Virus record (IMG/VR): IMGVR_UViG_3300044630_004419
Span: 1-49,717 of that record
DNA: 49,717 nucleotides
Strand: one strand, 5' to 3'
DNA from: a virus
The position numbers and the translations under genes are program-made. The notes beneath the pieces are model-generated. The model made no database searches and had not been told where the DNA came from. It worked only from the letters and a program-made list of their open reading frames with translations. Positions 11,001 to 20,700 of this stretch are shown here, piece by piece. The stretch's first letter is position 1, and each line of letters starts with the position of its first letter.

Positions 11001-12957
11001 GAATGCCTTGAACTCCTTGACTTCCAATTCCAGTTATTCCTTGAATTCCTTGAAGACCTTGAACCCCTTGTCTTCCTTGAGAACCTGTAGTTCCTTGAAT
11101 TCCTTGAATTCCTTGAGGTCCTCTAGTTCCTTGAATTCCTTGAGGACCACGAATTACACCAGCATCTGTCCAAGCAGATCCAGTCCAAATCCAAAGATGT
11201 CCATCATCTTCAGTAATGTAAGCATCTGCAACTTGTCCAGTATAAGAACTTGGATATCCTGGTAAATTTGTGTATGTGGGTATTGATCCAAGAATTGTGA
11301 TAGATTTTCCTATTAATCCTTGAATTCCTTGTGTTCCCTGTGTTCCCTGAGAACCTATTAATCCTTGAACACCTTGAATTCCTTGAATGCCCTGAATTCC
11401 TTGGAATCCAAATCTTCCTTGAATTCCCTGAAGACCTTGAATTCCCTGAATTCCCTGAATTCCCTGAACACCTTGAATTCCTTGAGGACCTTGAATTCCT
11501 TGTGGACCTTGAATTCCCTGAGTTCCTTGAGTTCCGACCCCTACAATACCTTGAATACCTTGAAGTCCCTGTATTCCTTGAAGTCCCTGTATTCCCTGAG
11601 ACCCTTGAATTCCTTGGAATCCCCTTGCACCTTGAACTCCTTGTGGACCTTGAATTCCCTGAATTCCCTGCAGTCCCAATAGACCTTGTATTCCCTGTCT
11701 TCCCTGGATTCCCTGTCTTCCCTGAATTCCCTGAATTCCTTGGAAACCAAAAATTCCTTGAGTACCTTGAGAACCATCAAAACCTTGAATTCCCTGAAAA
11801 CCATCAAACCCCTGAATTCCCTGTATTCCCTGAACCCCTTGAATTCCTTGGAATCCTCTTATACCTTGAATTCCTTGCAATCCTATAGAACCTGTAGATC
11901 CTAAGATTCCTTGAATACCTTGAATTCCTTGAATTCCCTGAATTCCTTGAGGTCCAAAATCTCCTTGTAATCCTAGTGAACCTTGTACTCCCTGGATTCC
12001 TTGAGGTCCAAATTGTCCTTGTATTCCCTGGAATCCTAATTGGCCCTGAATTCCTTGAATTCCTTGAGGACCCAAAGCACCCTGAATTCCCTGGAATCCT
12101 AATGATCCTTGAGTTCCTTGTAATCCTTGTGAACCTTGAATTCCCTGAATTCCTTGGAATCCTAATGAACCTTGAATTCCTTGTGTTCCTTGGGTTCCAA
12201 GTATTCCTTGTATTCCTTGAATTCCCTGAATTCCTTGAAGTCCTTGTATTCCTTGCCTACCCTGAATACCTTGAATACCTTGAATACCTCTTTCACCTTG
12301 TGCAAGTGACCAAGTAACACCAAGACCTGGACCAAGTGATTTTAAATATCTATCTTGAGTCTCTGCTCCAAGATTTCCAGATGTATCTGCTACATCTCCA
12401 CCAAGTCTAACTGTTGATGTAATATCAACTGAATATTGTGGTTGTGTTGATCCTAATCCAAGATTTCCACTACTTGGAATGAATACTAAAGATTGTGGTG
12501 CAATATCAAATGTGGTAGTTATTCCTCCAGATCTTACACTGGTAAATCCAATATATCTTGGAGTAGAATCTACGGGTTCTGCTACTAAAGATGCTGAAGA
12601 AACTGTAATTGTTGCAATTCCAAGACCTGCTGTTACAATACCAGTAACAGATACTCCTGGTCCAACAAAATTTAATTGGGTAATTGATCCAATACCAGCA
12701 TTACCACCAATAATATTTCCTTCATCTCTAACAGTAATTCCAAGTTCAATTTGTCCTGGTGGAATTGATACCCAATATCTTTCTCCAGGGTATCCATCAA
12801 CAGATACCAACATATATTGAGAACCAATAGGCAAAGAACCCCCAGGAGGATCACCTAAGTTGGGTTCTGCCTGATTGAGTCCAAGATATCTATATCTATC
12901 TGGAGTCAATCTGGATTGAGGTGTTCTTACAGTTCTTCTGCTTAGGTATCTTGACAT
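8008..12957 (-). CDS. Collagen-like tail fibre, 1649 aa
   Basis: The N-terminal ~220 residues form a beta-rich virion-anchor-like region. Gly-X-Y repeats follow at about residues 220-549 and 604-862, split by a ~55-residue module with DGHLWIWTGSAW. Long beta-rich fibre segments with LDVNGSANITGA-type motifs come next. The C-terminal ~210 residues begin around SHWSCLENREKQ and end in GDLIESNGDGCG and DGSYLVTCVLYC; this resembles the terminal module of other cyanophage fibres. No S74 triad is obvious here. It is probably a long tail fibre or receptor-binding adhesin. It has a late promoter-like AATAAATA upstream and shares a 20-nt leader with the 1448-aa gene. Confidence 0.85.
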   Translation of the reverse strand: MSRYLSRRTVRTPQSRLTPDRYRYLGLNQAEPNLGDPPGGSLPIGSQYMLVSVDGYPGERYWVSIPPGQIELGITVRDEGNIIGGNAGIGSITQLNFVGPGVSVTGIVTAGLGIATITVSSASLVAEPVDSTPRYIGFTSVRSGGITTTFDIAPQSLVFIPSSGNLGLGSTQPQYSVDITSTVRLGGDVADTSGNLGAETQDRYLKSLGPGLGVTWSLAQGERGIQGIQGIQGRQGIQGLQGIQGIQGIQGILGTQGTQGIQGSLGFQGIQGIQGSQGLQGTQGSLGFQGIQGALGPQGIQGIQGQLGFQGIQGQFGPQGIQGVQGSLGLQGDFGPQGIQGIQGIQGIQGILGSTGSIGLQGIQGIRGFQGIQGVQGIQGIQGFDGFQGIQGFDGSQGTQGIFGFQGIQGIQGRQGIQGRQGIQGLLGLQGIQGIQGPQGVQGARGFQGIQGSQGIQGLQGIQGLQGIQGIVGVGTQGTQGIQGPQGIQGPQGIQGVQGIQGIQGIQGLQGIQGRFGFQGIQGIQGIQGVQGLIGSQGTQGTQGIQGLIGKSITILGSIPTYTNLPGYPSSYTGQVADAYITEDDGHLWIWTGSAWTDAGVIRGPQGIQGTRGPQGIQGIQGTTGSQGRQGVQGLQGIQGITGIGSQGVQGIQGIQGSTGARGLQGFNGTQGLQGIQGISGTGNQGVQGTTGLQGTQGIQGIQGISGTGNQGIQGTSGSQGIQGTSGLQGRQGVQGITGAGFQGIQGIQGNSGTQGFPGNDSNVAGPQGIQGFTGTQGRQGVQGIQGIGNQGIYGIQGLQGRQGIQGTQGIQGTRGLQGFTGIQGAAGTQGTIGSQGLQGIQGTRGLQGTTGTQGTTGTQGIKGDVGTTSYKADAATVLSPKSSDYSNITQQGSYIYWNRNSGDGATWILNQRGSGGGGFYFGDSNTSNALSNDHLFVSREGDIYFDGFANTLTNQNRGLYWTAYDKETVGDETDVASIIHTINVGGLTGSVLQISSLNETNDGINFNVPDNDNVRINGNIVLNSANYADYSGGTATRIYNTVATNDYIRVQGGGVSDAGYLELATADDGNEPIYVRQYTGVFATITRTLTLLDATGQTTIPVRLGINRTPSSSFALDVNGSANITGAITANGVNSTADNAFYSIGTNPTNDVWGGSIEIREINSVANTQTGSQYAPGLTFHWSNVAAAGIKMYSDGSIRFIAQSSTGGNYQNVYANAYFLTTYGTNYITNGNADNATFDNFNLSIRSWYGIGFPSYDNVNRIVFNTRTGDIACKGNIWANASNATGGGIILGDDGDIVDMNDGYCSMRFSGGVRIRSGNRTGGAVIDLNSNGDISSGRVFSNIFYDSVDTAWYVDPYGSSRLVELYINGASPGVDPAGSTGNNPGGRLTSGGYDLATYQNVPIRVNRTGNDGTIISIRQGGDQEGSISVNGTSVSYNSFMGSHWSCLENREKQDILVGTILETIDELVEWKIIEFDYFDELLDDYRKKKIPYNGNVEIDSEIQFTYDDQQYTGVIKLEQKELENTYDVYSDTLNKHVKVKVSDTIGSSAVFGVFVGWDTDVDMEREDEHKVEPWTDLNVGAIGNYFVRMAPNEVVNIGDLIESNGDGCGKVQDDNIIRSKTIAKVTSTIKQRIYSDGSYLVTCVLYCG
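10370..11150 (-). repeat. Collagen-like block, second half of 1649-aa fibre
   Basis: About 85 Gly-X-Y triplets at residues 604-862. More Thr, Ser and Arg occur than in the first block, with short interruptions such as GNQG and GNDSNVAG. Confidence 0.85.
11310..12300 (-). repeat. Collagen-like block, first half of 1649-aa fibre
   Basis: About 110 Gly-X-Y triplets, mostly GIQ, GPQ, GFQ and GLQ, at residues 220-549. Gln fills most Y positions. Confidence 0.85.
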
Positions 12958-12958
12958 G

Positions 12959-12978
12959 ATTGGGTTCCACTATCCCCC
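12959..12978 (-). repeat. Shared 20-nt leader, copy A
   Basis: The minus-strand text GGGGGATAGTGGAACCCAAT lies just before the start codon of the 1649-aa fibre gene and is identical to copy B at 17727-17746 before the 1448-aa gene. Confidence 0.85.
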
Positions 12979-12988
12979 GTGATAGTAT

Positions 12989-12996
12989 TATTTATT
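12989..12996 (-). promoter_or_regulatory. Late promoter-like AATAAATA
   Basis: AATAAATA on the minus strand, 32 bases before the ATG of the 1649-aa fibre gene. It is followed by the shared leader and a small ACTATC/GATAGT inverted repeat. Confidence 0.5.
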
Positions 12997-13375
12997 ATTG
13001 ATTAAGAGTCTCTAAAATACTAATAGTATATTTTAGGTGATTTGGTGCTGTAGAGGAAATTCCTATTAATCTAATACTGTCAGTTTTTAGTGCAGTTCTT
13101 TCTAAAACTAGTCTGCCATCCAAAAGAATTAAAGCATCATTTGGAGGGACCAATGCATCAAAAATTAATTCATTTTGATATGTTGAGATTCCACTTTGAC
13201 TTCTGGTTTCTCTTTGATGGTAAAAAGTTACAGTTCCAATTCCTGTTCCAGTATTAGATACTTGACCATATAGAACGATACTAGTATAACCAGTCCTAGT
13301 TCTATAGATTTCCTCATTGGATGTACTTACAATACCAGTTATAGTTTTGTAACTATTTAAGGGTTGTTGTGCCAT
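12995..13375 (-). CDS. Small virion-type protein, 126 aa
   Basis: A 126-residue beta-rich protein (MAQQPLNSYKTITGIV at the start, IVLYGQVSNTGTGIGTVTFYHQ near residue 33). It lies only 6 nt downstream of the 1448-aa fibre gene, so it is co-transcribed. Proteins of this look accompany cyanophage fibre genes. The function is unknown; a structural or accessory fibre role is inferred from context. Confidence 0.65.
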   Translation of the reverse strand: MAQQPLNSYKTITGIVSTSNEEIYRTRTGYTSIVLYGQVSNTGTGIGTVTFYHQRETRSQSGISTYQNELIFDALVPPNDALILLDGRLVLERTALKTDSIRLIGISSTAPNHLKYTISILETLNQ

Positions 13376-13381
13376 GATTGT

Positions 13382-16300
13382 TTATTGTTGTAATGCAATA
13401 ATTAATGGTGTTACTTCTGCCTGAAGACTCTTACTAAATGCTTGACCACTAATTGTCCCAGTATTCTGGTTGATTGTGATACCTTCACTAATTCTAAAGT
13501 CTCCACTTTGGTCTGTGCTTGTGAATGGAACTTTCCCCCCATTTGTAGCAACTATTTGATTTTCATCAATTGGAACTGCACCCTTTGATGGGATAGCATT
13601 TACAATATTTATACCTGTACCAATATATTCAAATGTGATGCTACTTGCGATGATCTTACTTGATTGATAGAAATAAACTGTTTCCCCAATACCAATAATA
13701 GGTGAATATGTAATAAATTCATCAAAAGTGACTGTAGTTGTTCCACCAGCAGAAACTTGAGTTGATAATATTGGATTGAAGAATAATTTCTCCATAACCG
13801 CAACTCCTTCTGCCTGAATTCCACTTGCTGGGGGATCAATAACTACAGTTGGAGGAGTTTCATTATATCCTGTTCCAGAAACTAAAATTTCTACCCCAGA
13901 AATAGTTCCATCAGCATTTATATTGCTTTCAAAAATTGCAGCTTCTGCAGGAATAAACAGATCTGGATTTTGTGGTGGCAAACTAATTGTTATGTTTACT
14001 GGGATATTTGGATCATAACCAGATCCTGGGTTAGTGATTTCAATTCTGCTTATAAAATAATATTGTGTTCCAACAACTACAATTTGTCCATCGTAAGGTC
14101 TTTGACCTTTTGGTAGAATTTTTTCTGGAACTGCTTGAGTTCCAATTCCAATAATACTTGTAATAATTCCTACACGAGACGCAATAAATGAATCAATAAG
14201 TGGTGATGTAGTCATCCCAGAAACTTTCACTTGTGGGAATGATCCAATTCCTATTTGATATGAAACTGGAACATCAAGGTTTCTTACAATGTAAGTAGAA
14301 ATTCCTGCAATGTGTTGAATAGCAGCAATTTCAGCATCTTTAACATATCCAGTAGATAATCCAGTAGGTGGTGGTGAAGTTTCATTTAAATATGTCAATG
14401 ACCCATCTGCAGAATCTCTATATGCTAATCCAGCATCAATTGAGTTGAGATTTCCTAGGTTTAAAATATCTGAACAAATTTGATCAACAATAATTTTAGA
14501 ATCTCTTCTACAAAATTCTCTGCCGTTTACTGAACCACCATAATCAAATACGGTTCCAGCAGCACCAAACGGTCCATTTGTTGATGTGATAAATCCAACA
14601 ACTTCTGATGCAATAAAATCTCTATTTTCTCTTAAAATGGTTACAGAATCTTTAAATTCTTGAGATGCTCCAACACCAACATTGATTACAAGTCTATCTA
14701 CATTATCTCCTGCAGGATTTTCAACTACAGTTCCAGTATATTGAAGAGGAGTTGCACCATTGGAAACTAATCCATAATTACCGAATGAAGAGTTTGAATT
14801 ATTGAGGTCACAAACACCACCACTATCACAGAATACTGCAGTATCACAACAAATGGTAAAGAGTGAAACTAATTGGGCATATCCAAAGTTTGTAATAGAA
14901 ACTCCAATTCCACCTTGATTATATTGAGTGTAAGCATCAAGAACCATGGATTTAAATCCACCTGCTCTGTTACCATCAATTCTCATTCCAATACTATCTG
15001 GAACAAAGTTTGTACAATTCTGAACATAAGGTGATTGCCAATTTTCCTCAGTTCCATTTGCATATCCATATCCCTGAGTTGGGAATGAAACCATTGCCTT
15101 TCCTGGATTTGCTTCACCAACAAAAGACATTTGAGAGACATAACATCCTCTCTTAACATAGAAGAGGTCTGTCTTATCTCTAGTTGTTACTAGAGTTCTT
15201 CTAAGATCTTCTCCAACAACTGCAACTCTTTCATTTAACTGAATTGGACCATCTTCAATATAAAGTCCAGCATATACTTTAATTGTATCCCCTGGTTGTG
15301 CAATTGATGCTGCCTTTTTAATAGTTAAGAATGCATTTCCTGGTCCAGTTCCACCATTTGAATCATCACCAAGTTTGTTTACAAACCACTCATTTCCAAT
15401 TCTTGGTCCAGGTGGTTGCCAAACTAATTCCCCTGATGGATAATTAGTAGTAATTCCAGAAGCAGTAAATCCAACTCCAATAATTGTAGTAACAATTCCT
15501 ACGGCACTGTGAATTGCCGATACTACGTTTGAACATCCATTAATATTTGTATTTGAGTCACCATCGGGGGCAATTTCAGTGTCAATTAACTGACTTACAC
15601 TAGAAACTCCTGATTGATATGATACTGGAGGTCTGCTGTTATTAATAACATATTGTGCCAATGTGGCAATTGAACTAATTCCAGCAAGAGTTGCATATTT
15701 TACATACCCCCCAACATATCCATCAAGTCCAGGTGGTGGGGGATTACTGCTTTCTAAGTAATTTCCTAACGAGTAAGATACTCCAGCACCAACAGATTTA
15801 GAATTTCCCCCTTTAGTAATATCAAATGCAATAGAATCAATGATTAGACCAATATCTCGTTTACATTTAGATCTTCCTGTTTCAATTCCTATTGGACCAT
15901 AATCAAAATTGGGTCCATATAATCCAAATAATCCATCTGTGGAAGTAATAAACCCAACAATCTCCTCGGCAATAAATTCTTTATTTCTTATAAGAAGATT
16001 TGCCGCATCAATAAATCTTCCACTAATGTTAATTGCACCAGAAGATGCAAGAACTGAATATGCATATCCAACTTGATTATTTGAATCTATTATTTCTCCA
16101 CGAACTCTTAAATCACCATCAATATCAAGAGTCCTTGTTGGAATTGTAGTATTAATTCCAACAATTGGTCTAATCTCTTTGATTAGATTTCCTTCTAAGT
16201 CAGTTACTGTTGTAAATCCAAATCCTCTAGCACGAAGTAATGTAGCACCTATTCCAACATCAAGTTTTGCTGTTGTGGTGATTCCAGTAACTAAAAGATT

Positions 16301-17728
16301 TTCAATTTCAGAATCTAAAACTTTTTCTCTGGTAATGGAAGCAATACCAATAGTTGATACACCTACAACTTCTTGAGTAATGGAAGCAATACCTATTGTA
16401 GAGAATCCTACAACCTCATTAGTAATAGATGCTACACCAATTGTAGAGAATCCTACAACCTCATTAGTAATAGATGCTACACCAATTGTAGAGAATCCTA
16501 CAACCTCATTAGTAATAGATGCAACACCAATTGTAGAGAATCCTACAACTTCATTTGTAATGGATGCTACACCAATAGTTGATACTCCTACAACCTCTTG
16601 GGTAATAGAAGCAATACCAATAGTTGATACACCTACAACTTCATTTGTAATGGATGCTACACCAATAGTTGATACTCCTACAACCTCTTGGGTAATAGAA
16701 GCAATACCAATAGTTGATACACCTACAACCTCTTGGGTAATGGAAGCAATACCTATTGTAGAGAATCCTACAACCTCTTGGGTAATGGAAGCAATACCTA
16801 TTGTAGAGAATCCTACAACCTCTTGGGTAATAGAAGCAATACCTATTGTGGATACACCTACAACCTCTTGGGTAATAGAAGCAATGCCAATCGTAGAGAA
16901 TCCTACAACCTCTTGGGTAATAGAAGCAATACCAATAGTTGATACACCTACAACCTCTTGGGTAATAGAAGCAATGCCAATCGTAGAGAATCCTACAACC
17001 TCTTGGGTAATAGAAGCAATACCAATAGTTGATACACCTACAACCTCTTGGGTAATAGAAGCAATACCAATAGTTGATACTCCTACAACCTCTTGGGTAA
17101 TAGAAGCAATACCTATTGTAGAGAATCCTACAAATTCTGATGTTATTGTAGCAAGTCCAGATACTCTTAAATCATTAGCAATATCTACATTATATTCTGG
17201 ATTTAAAACGTTAAAACCAATAAATCCTTGAGAATCAACTACAATATCATAATTATCATCTGCATTTTTATAGTGAATATCATATTCTGGATTTAGAACT
17301 CTTATTCCAATAGAAGAAAATCCAGTGATTACAACACTTTCACCAACCTCTTCTCCAGATAAATGGAATCTCTGTGTTGGATTGGCATTATTTATACCCA
17401 GAGATCCAAACCCAGTGATAACAACTGGATTGTCATCTGCACGATTTACTTGAAAATTTTGAGTTGGATTAGTTACTGCAATACCAACTCCAGAAAATAT
17501 TCCAACTCCTCTTACATCTAATCTTTGAACTGGAACAGTGGTTCCAATACCGATGCTATTGTCAACAAGAATGTCAACATCACTATAAATTGTACCATAT
17601 ACATCAAGAGCATAGTCACCTTCAGTTGCACCAATAGCAACTTTTCCTGACTGAGCATCCGCATATAAAGTGTCTGTACCTACACCTAGACCAGTTTTAA
17701 CTTTAAAGAATGTGTCTTGTGATGCCAT
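13382..17728 (-). CDS. Virion/tail-fibre protein with 15-residue tandem repeats, 1448 aa
   Basis: The N-terminal ~195 residues have repeated GIGT-P-LDVRG and NADDN fibre motifs. Eighteen tandem 15-residue units of the type EVVGVSTIGIASITQ follow (about residues 198-467). Further on are duplicated IASEVVGFITSTNGPFG modules, and near residues 790-1020 a region like a right-handed beta-helix (DTIKVYAGLYIEDGPIQL and AVVGEDLRRT), typical of carbohydrate-interacting phage proteins. The C-terminus resembles other virion proteins. It is probably a long structural fibre; no catalytic site is identified. CATAAATA lies upstream and the shared 20-nt leader overlaps its start. Confidence 0.8.
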   Translation of the reverse strand: MASQDTFFKVKTGLGVGTDTLYADAQSGKVAIGATEGDYALDVYGTIYSDVDILVDNSIGIGTTVPVQRLDVRGVGIFSGVGIAVTNPTQNFQVNRADDNPVVITGFGSLGINNANPTQRFHLSGEEVGESVVITGFSSIGIRVLNPEYDIHYKNADDNYDIVVDSQGFIGFNVLNPEYNVDIANDLRVSGLATITSEFVGFSTIGIASITQEVVGVSTIGIASITQEVVGVSTIGIASITQEVVGFSTIGIASITQEVVGVSTIGIASITQEVVGFSTIGIASITQEVVGVSTIGIASITQEVVGFSTIGIASITQEVVGFSTIGIASITQEVVGVSTIGIASITQEVVGVSTIGVASITNEVVGVSTIGIASITQEVVGVSTIGVASITNEVVGFSTIGVASITNEVVGFSTIGVASITNEVVGFSTIGVASITNEVVGFSTIGIASITQEVVGVSTIGIASITREKVLDSEIENLLVTGITTTAKLDVGIGATLLRARGFGFTTVTDLEGNLIKEIRPIVGINTTIPTRTLDIDGDLRVRGEIIDSNNQVGYAYSVLASSGAINISGRFIDAANLLIRNKEFIAEEIVGFITSTDGLFGLYGPNFDYGPIGIETGRSKCKRDIGLIIDSIAFDITKGGNSKSVGAGVSYSLGNYLESSNPPPPGLDGYVGGYVKYATLAGISSIATLAQYVINNSRPPVSYQSGVSSVSQLIDTEIAPDGDSNTNINGCSNVVSAIHSAVGIVTTIIGVGFTASGITTNYPSGELVWQPPGPRIGNEWFVNKLGDDSNGGTGPGNAFLTIKKAASIAQPGDTIKVYAGLYIEDGPIQLNERVAVVGEDLRRTLVTTRDKTDLFYVKRGCYVSQMSFVGEANPGKAMVSFPTQGYGYANGTEENWQSPYVQNCTNFVPDSIGMRIDGNRAGGFKSMVLDAYTQYNQGGIGVSITNFGYAQLVSLFTICCDTAVFCDSGGVCDLNNSNSSFGNYGLVSNGATPLQYTGTVVENPAGDNVDRLVINVGVGASQEFKDSVTILRENRDFIASEVVGFITSTNGPFGAAGTVFDYGGSVNGREFCRRDSKIIVDQICSDILNLGNLNSIDAGLAYRDSADGSLTYLNETSPPPTGLSTGYVKDAEIAAIQHIAGISTYIVRNLDVPVSYQIGIGSFPQVKVSGMTTSPLIDSFIASRVGIITSIIGIGTQAVPEKILPKGQRPYDGQIVVVGTQYYFISRIEITNPGSGYDPNIPVNITISLPPQNPDLFIPAEAAIFESNINADGTISGVEILVSGTGYNETPPTVVIDPPASGIQAEGVAVMEKLFFNPILSTQVSAGGTTTVTFDEFITYSPIIGIGETVYFYQSSKIIASSITFEYIGTGINIVNAIPSKGAVPIDENQIVATNGGKVPFTSTDQSGDFRISEGITINQNTGTISGQAFSKSLQAEVTPLIIALQQ
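16328..17137 (-). repeat. 18 x 45-bp in-frame tandem repeat
   Basis: Eighteen consecutive 45-bp units encode E-V-V-G-(V/F)-S-T-I-G-(I/V)-A-S-I-T-(Q/N). Two main protein types alternate, and the DNA variants are shuffled among units (gtagagaatcc versus gttgatacacc on the plus strand). This indicates expansion or conversion by recombination. Confidence 0.95.
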
Positions 17729-17746
17729 TGGGTTCCACTATCCCCC
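17727..17746 (-). repeat. Shared 20-nt leader, copy B
   Basis: Identical to copy A at 12959-12978. Here its last bases overlap the ATG of the 1448-aa gene. Confidence 0.85.
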
Positions 17747-17757
17747 TGTTTATGTAT

Positions 17758-17765
17758 TATTTATG
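17758..17765 (-). promoter_or_regulatory. Late promoter-like CATAAATA
   Basis: CATAAATA on the minus strand between the stop of the 1730-aa gene and the shared leader, about 30 bp before the ATG of the 1448-aa gene. Confidence 0.5.
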
Positions 17766-17768
17766 AAA

Positions 17769-20700
17769 TTATCCAATAATTATAAAATTGAAAGGTGCAT
17801 CTACTGCAGATATTCCTCCACTTTGTGCAGCATCAGAAAGTCTAATTTTAACTTTAAAATTGCTATTTGATTTTGAATAAACATAAGGAACTCTTCCAGC
17901 ATCATTATTGCCCTGATCTCCAGGATCTTGATCTATGGTAACTACTACAGAGTAATTGTCATTAAGCATATTTGTAGAAATATTAATAGTGTAATCTCCA
18001 TTGCCTGTTCTATTTGCACCTGATACATTTCCTCCATATGAAAGGTTTCCATTCTCACCGACTCTTCCCCATGCTCTCACACCAAATATTGGGGCAGTTC
18101 CAGTTTGTGCTCCATTTAATTTTTCTGCGGAAATAACTCCATTTGAAACTGAAGATGCTACGGTAGCAGTTCCAGCATTACCAGATACACTTCCAGAAAT
18201 AGTATTACTAAAGGTTTTAGTTCCACCAATGGTTTGATTTCCAGTAGTATAAACTCCATCAGTAACAGTTCCAGCATTACCAGATACACTTCCAGAAATA
18301 GTATTACTAAAGGTTTTAGTTCCACCAATGGTTTGATTTCCAGTAGTATAAACTCCATTAGTAACAGTGCCAGCATTTCCACTAACATTTCCAGTTACAT
18401 TTCCAGTTACATTACCCGATACATTACCTGTTAAGGTTCCTGTAACTGTTACATCTTTTAATGTTGAATTTGCAGTTGAAGCATCTAATTCATTAATAAC
18501 TGTTAACTTGTTTACAGTTAAATCATCAGAGTAATTAGATTGACTTTCTGCTTCTGGAATTCCAAGTAATTCTTCTTCTCCAGTTAGAGCATTAAATTTC
18601 TTTCTTCCAATATAAAATTCTCCATCACTATTCATTCCAGTATAGAGAACAACCCCACCACGAGTTGAAAGTGATTGTGAAATTAATACTTCATCACGAG
18701 TTAAAACTCTATTTTGATTTGTTGGCATACCTGTTGAATAGTTTCCAGGACCAAATCCTGTATATTCAAAAGTATGACCAGATGCACGAAGAATGGAATT
18801 TCTTCTCAATTCAACTGGAATTGGATTAATTTTTTTGACTAATCTATTTCTAGAATGAGCAACTGACTTGGTATTAAATAATCCTCTCAATACTGATATA
18901 CCAGTTCCATTAATATTTGTTATCATCATAATTTCATCATCAATTTGAATAAAATCAGATTTTTCAAATCCCTGAGAATTTGTTACTACGATTGATGTAG
19001 AAGTTGATGAAATATCTCCAGTTGAATTATCTGAGGTTCTAACTGAAATTTCTCCTATTAATGGATATTGTCTTGAAGAAAGATTCTCATTAACTAAATC
19101 TGAATTTTTTAGTGATGGAGATAATGAAATTGGAAATACGTTATAATTTGCTGCTTGTGATGCATCTCCATCTACTACAAATGTAACAGATGATGCAACT
19201 CCAACTACATTGAATGTATTTGATGCAATTGATGAGAAATAAACTTTATTGCCAACAGAAATTGAGTGTGGTATAGAAGTGGTAATTAAAGTTTTTTGAG
19301 TTTCTGAATCATAAGTTGAAGATGCTACTACTAAACCTTCACCAGAGAAAATAGCAACTCCAGAGGAACTTTCTGCAGAACCATTTGAATTTACATATGA
19401 AATTGTATTTTCAGTAAATGAGGTAATTGGGAAAAATCCATCATTCCCAAAATTATTTGTTCCAATAATTTGAATTGACTTAGTGCCAGAAAATACTGAT
19501 GACACAGTTACAGAAATACTTGATCCATTTGTGGATGAATGGGGAATTCCTCTTAATATTAATGTGTTTCCTTGAGCATATCCAGAACCATGATATGAAA
19601 TGTTAGCAGAAATAACTGCACCTCCACTCACCTCAACATTTGCAGTTGCATTAATACCATCTCCACCACATAATGGAATATCATACCAAGTTCCATTCAC
19701 AAACCCAGTGCCAGCAGAACCACCAGAAATACTTAGACTTCTTACTCCTCCCAATCCATGATTTCTAATAGTTGTAATTGTACAAGTTGATCCAGATTTT
19801 GAAATTGAAGAAATTTGGGCACCAACACCAAAATCTTTAAGAAATTCTGATACTGTTTCCTTAGTTACACTATTCTCAGGATCATTGATATTGACTGTTC
19901 CAATTATTTTTCTCGATGCAACAGTCTTAGTTGGAAGTGGATCTGAATTTATATTATCTAAATCAGACTGTGGATATAGATTTTCAATACTTTGAGAAAG
20001 TTTTAAATTATCAGTATTAAATGGAGAAACAGTTGGAGTATTTTTGAATGCATTTAATGTTACATAATAAACTCCATCAGAAACTCCATAAGAATATTTT
20101 TGAATTGTATTTATTTTATAAAGTTGGTACTCAGCATTAATAGATTCGCAAGTAAAATATGGTAAATTTCCTCTAACTGCAGTATCATCATCAATAGTAT
20201 ATGGTGGAACTCTATATGAAGTTGAAGAACAATTTCTTGATGACAACCAAGTATTGTATGTTGTTCCAGTTGTTGTAATTGTTCCAGGATTTATGGCAAT
20301 TTCATATGTAAAATGCAAATCATTAATTACAGATTCAACTACAAAGGATCCATTGAATCCAGTTCCTGTTCCAAGACCTACTGGTGCTGGTTCATTAGAA
20401 CTCTTCAAATTATAAATGTTTACAACATTTCCAGATTTTAAATTGTGTGGAGTTTTTGTTATAATATTTGCAACATTTGGAACTCCTATAGTAATCCACG
20501 CATCAACAATTTGGTTTGTATTTCTGGATTCAGAAATTGACTCTAATGAATTTGGTAAAGTATAATTATCAGAAAGTGCTGAAGATGATCTTTGTAATAT
20601 AAATCCAGTCGATGGTTCTGAAGCATTCACAGAATCTTTTGGAATTACCAATCTTGCACGGTATAATTTATCATCTAAACTTCTGGTATCAACAACTCTC

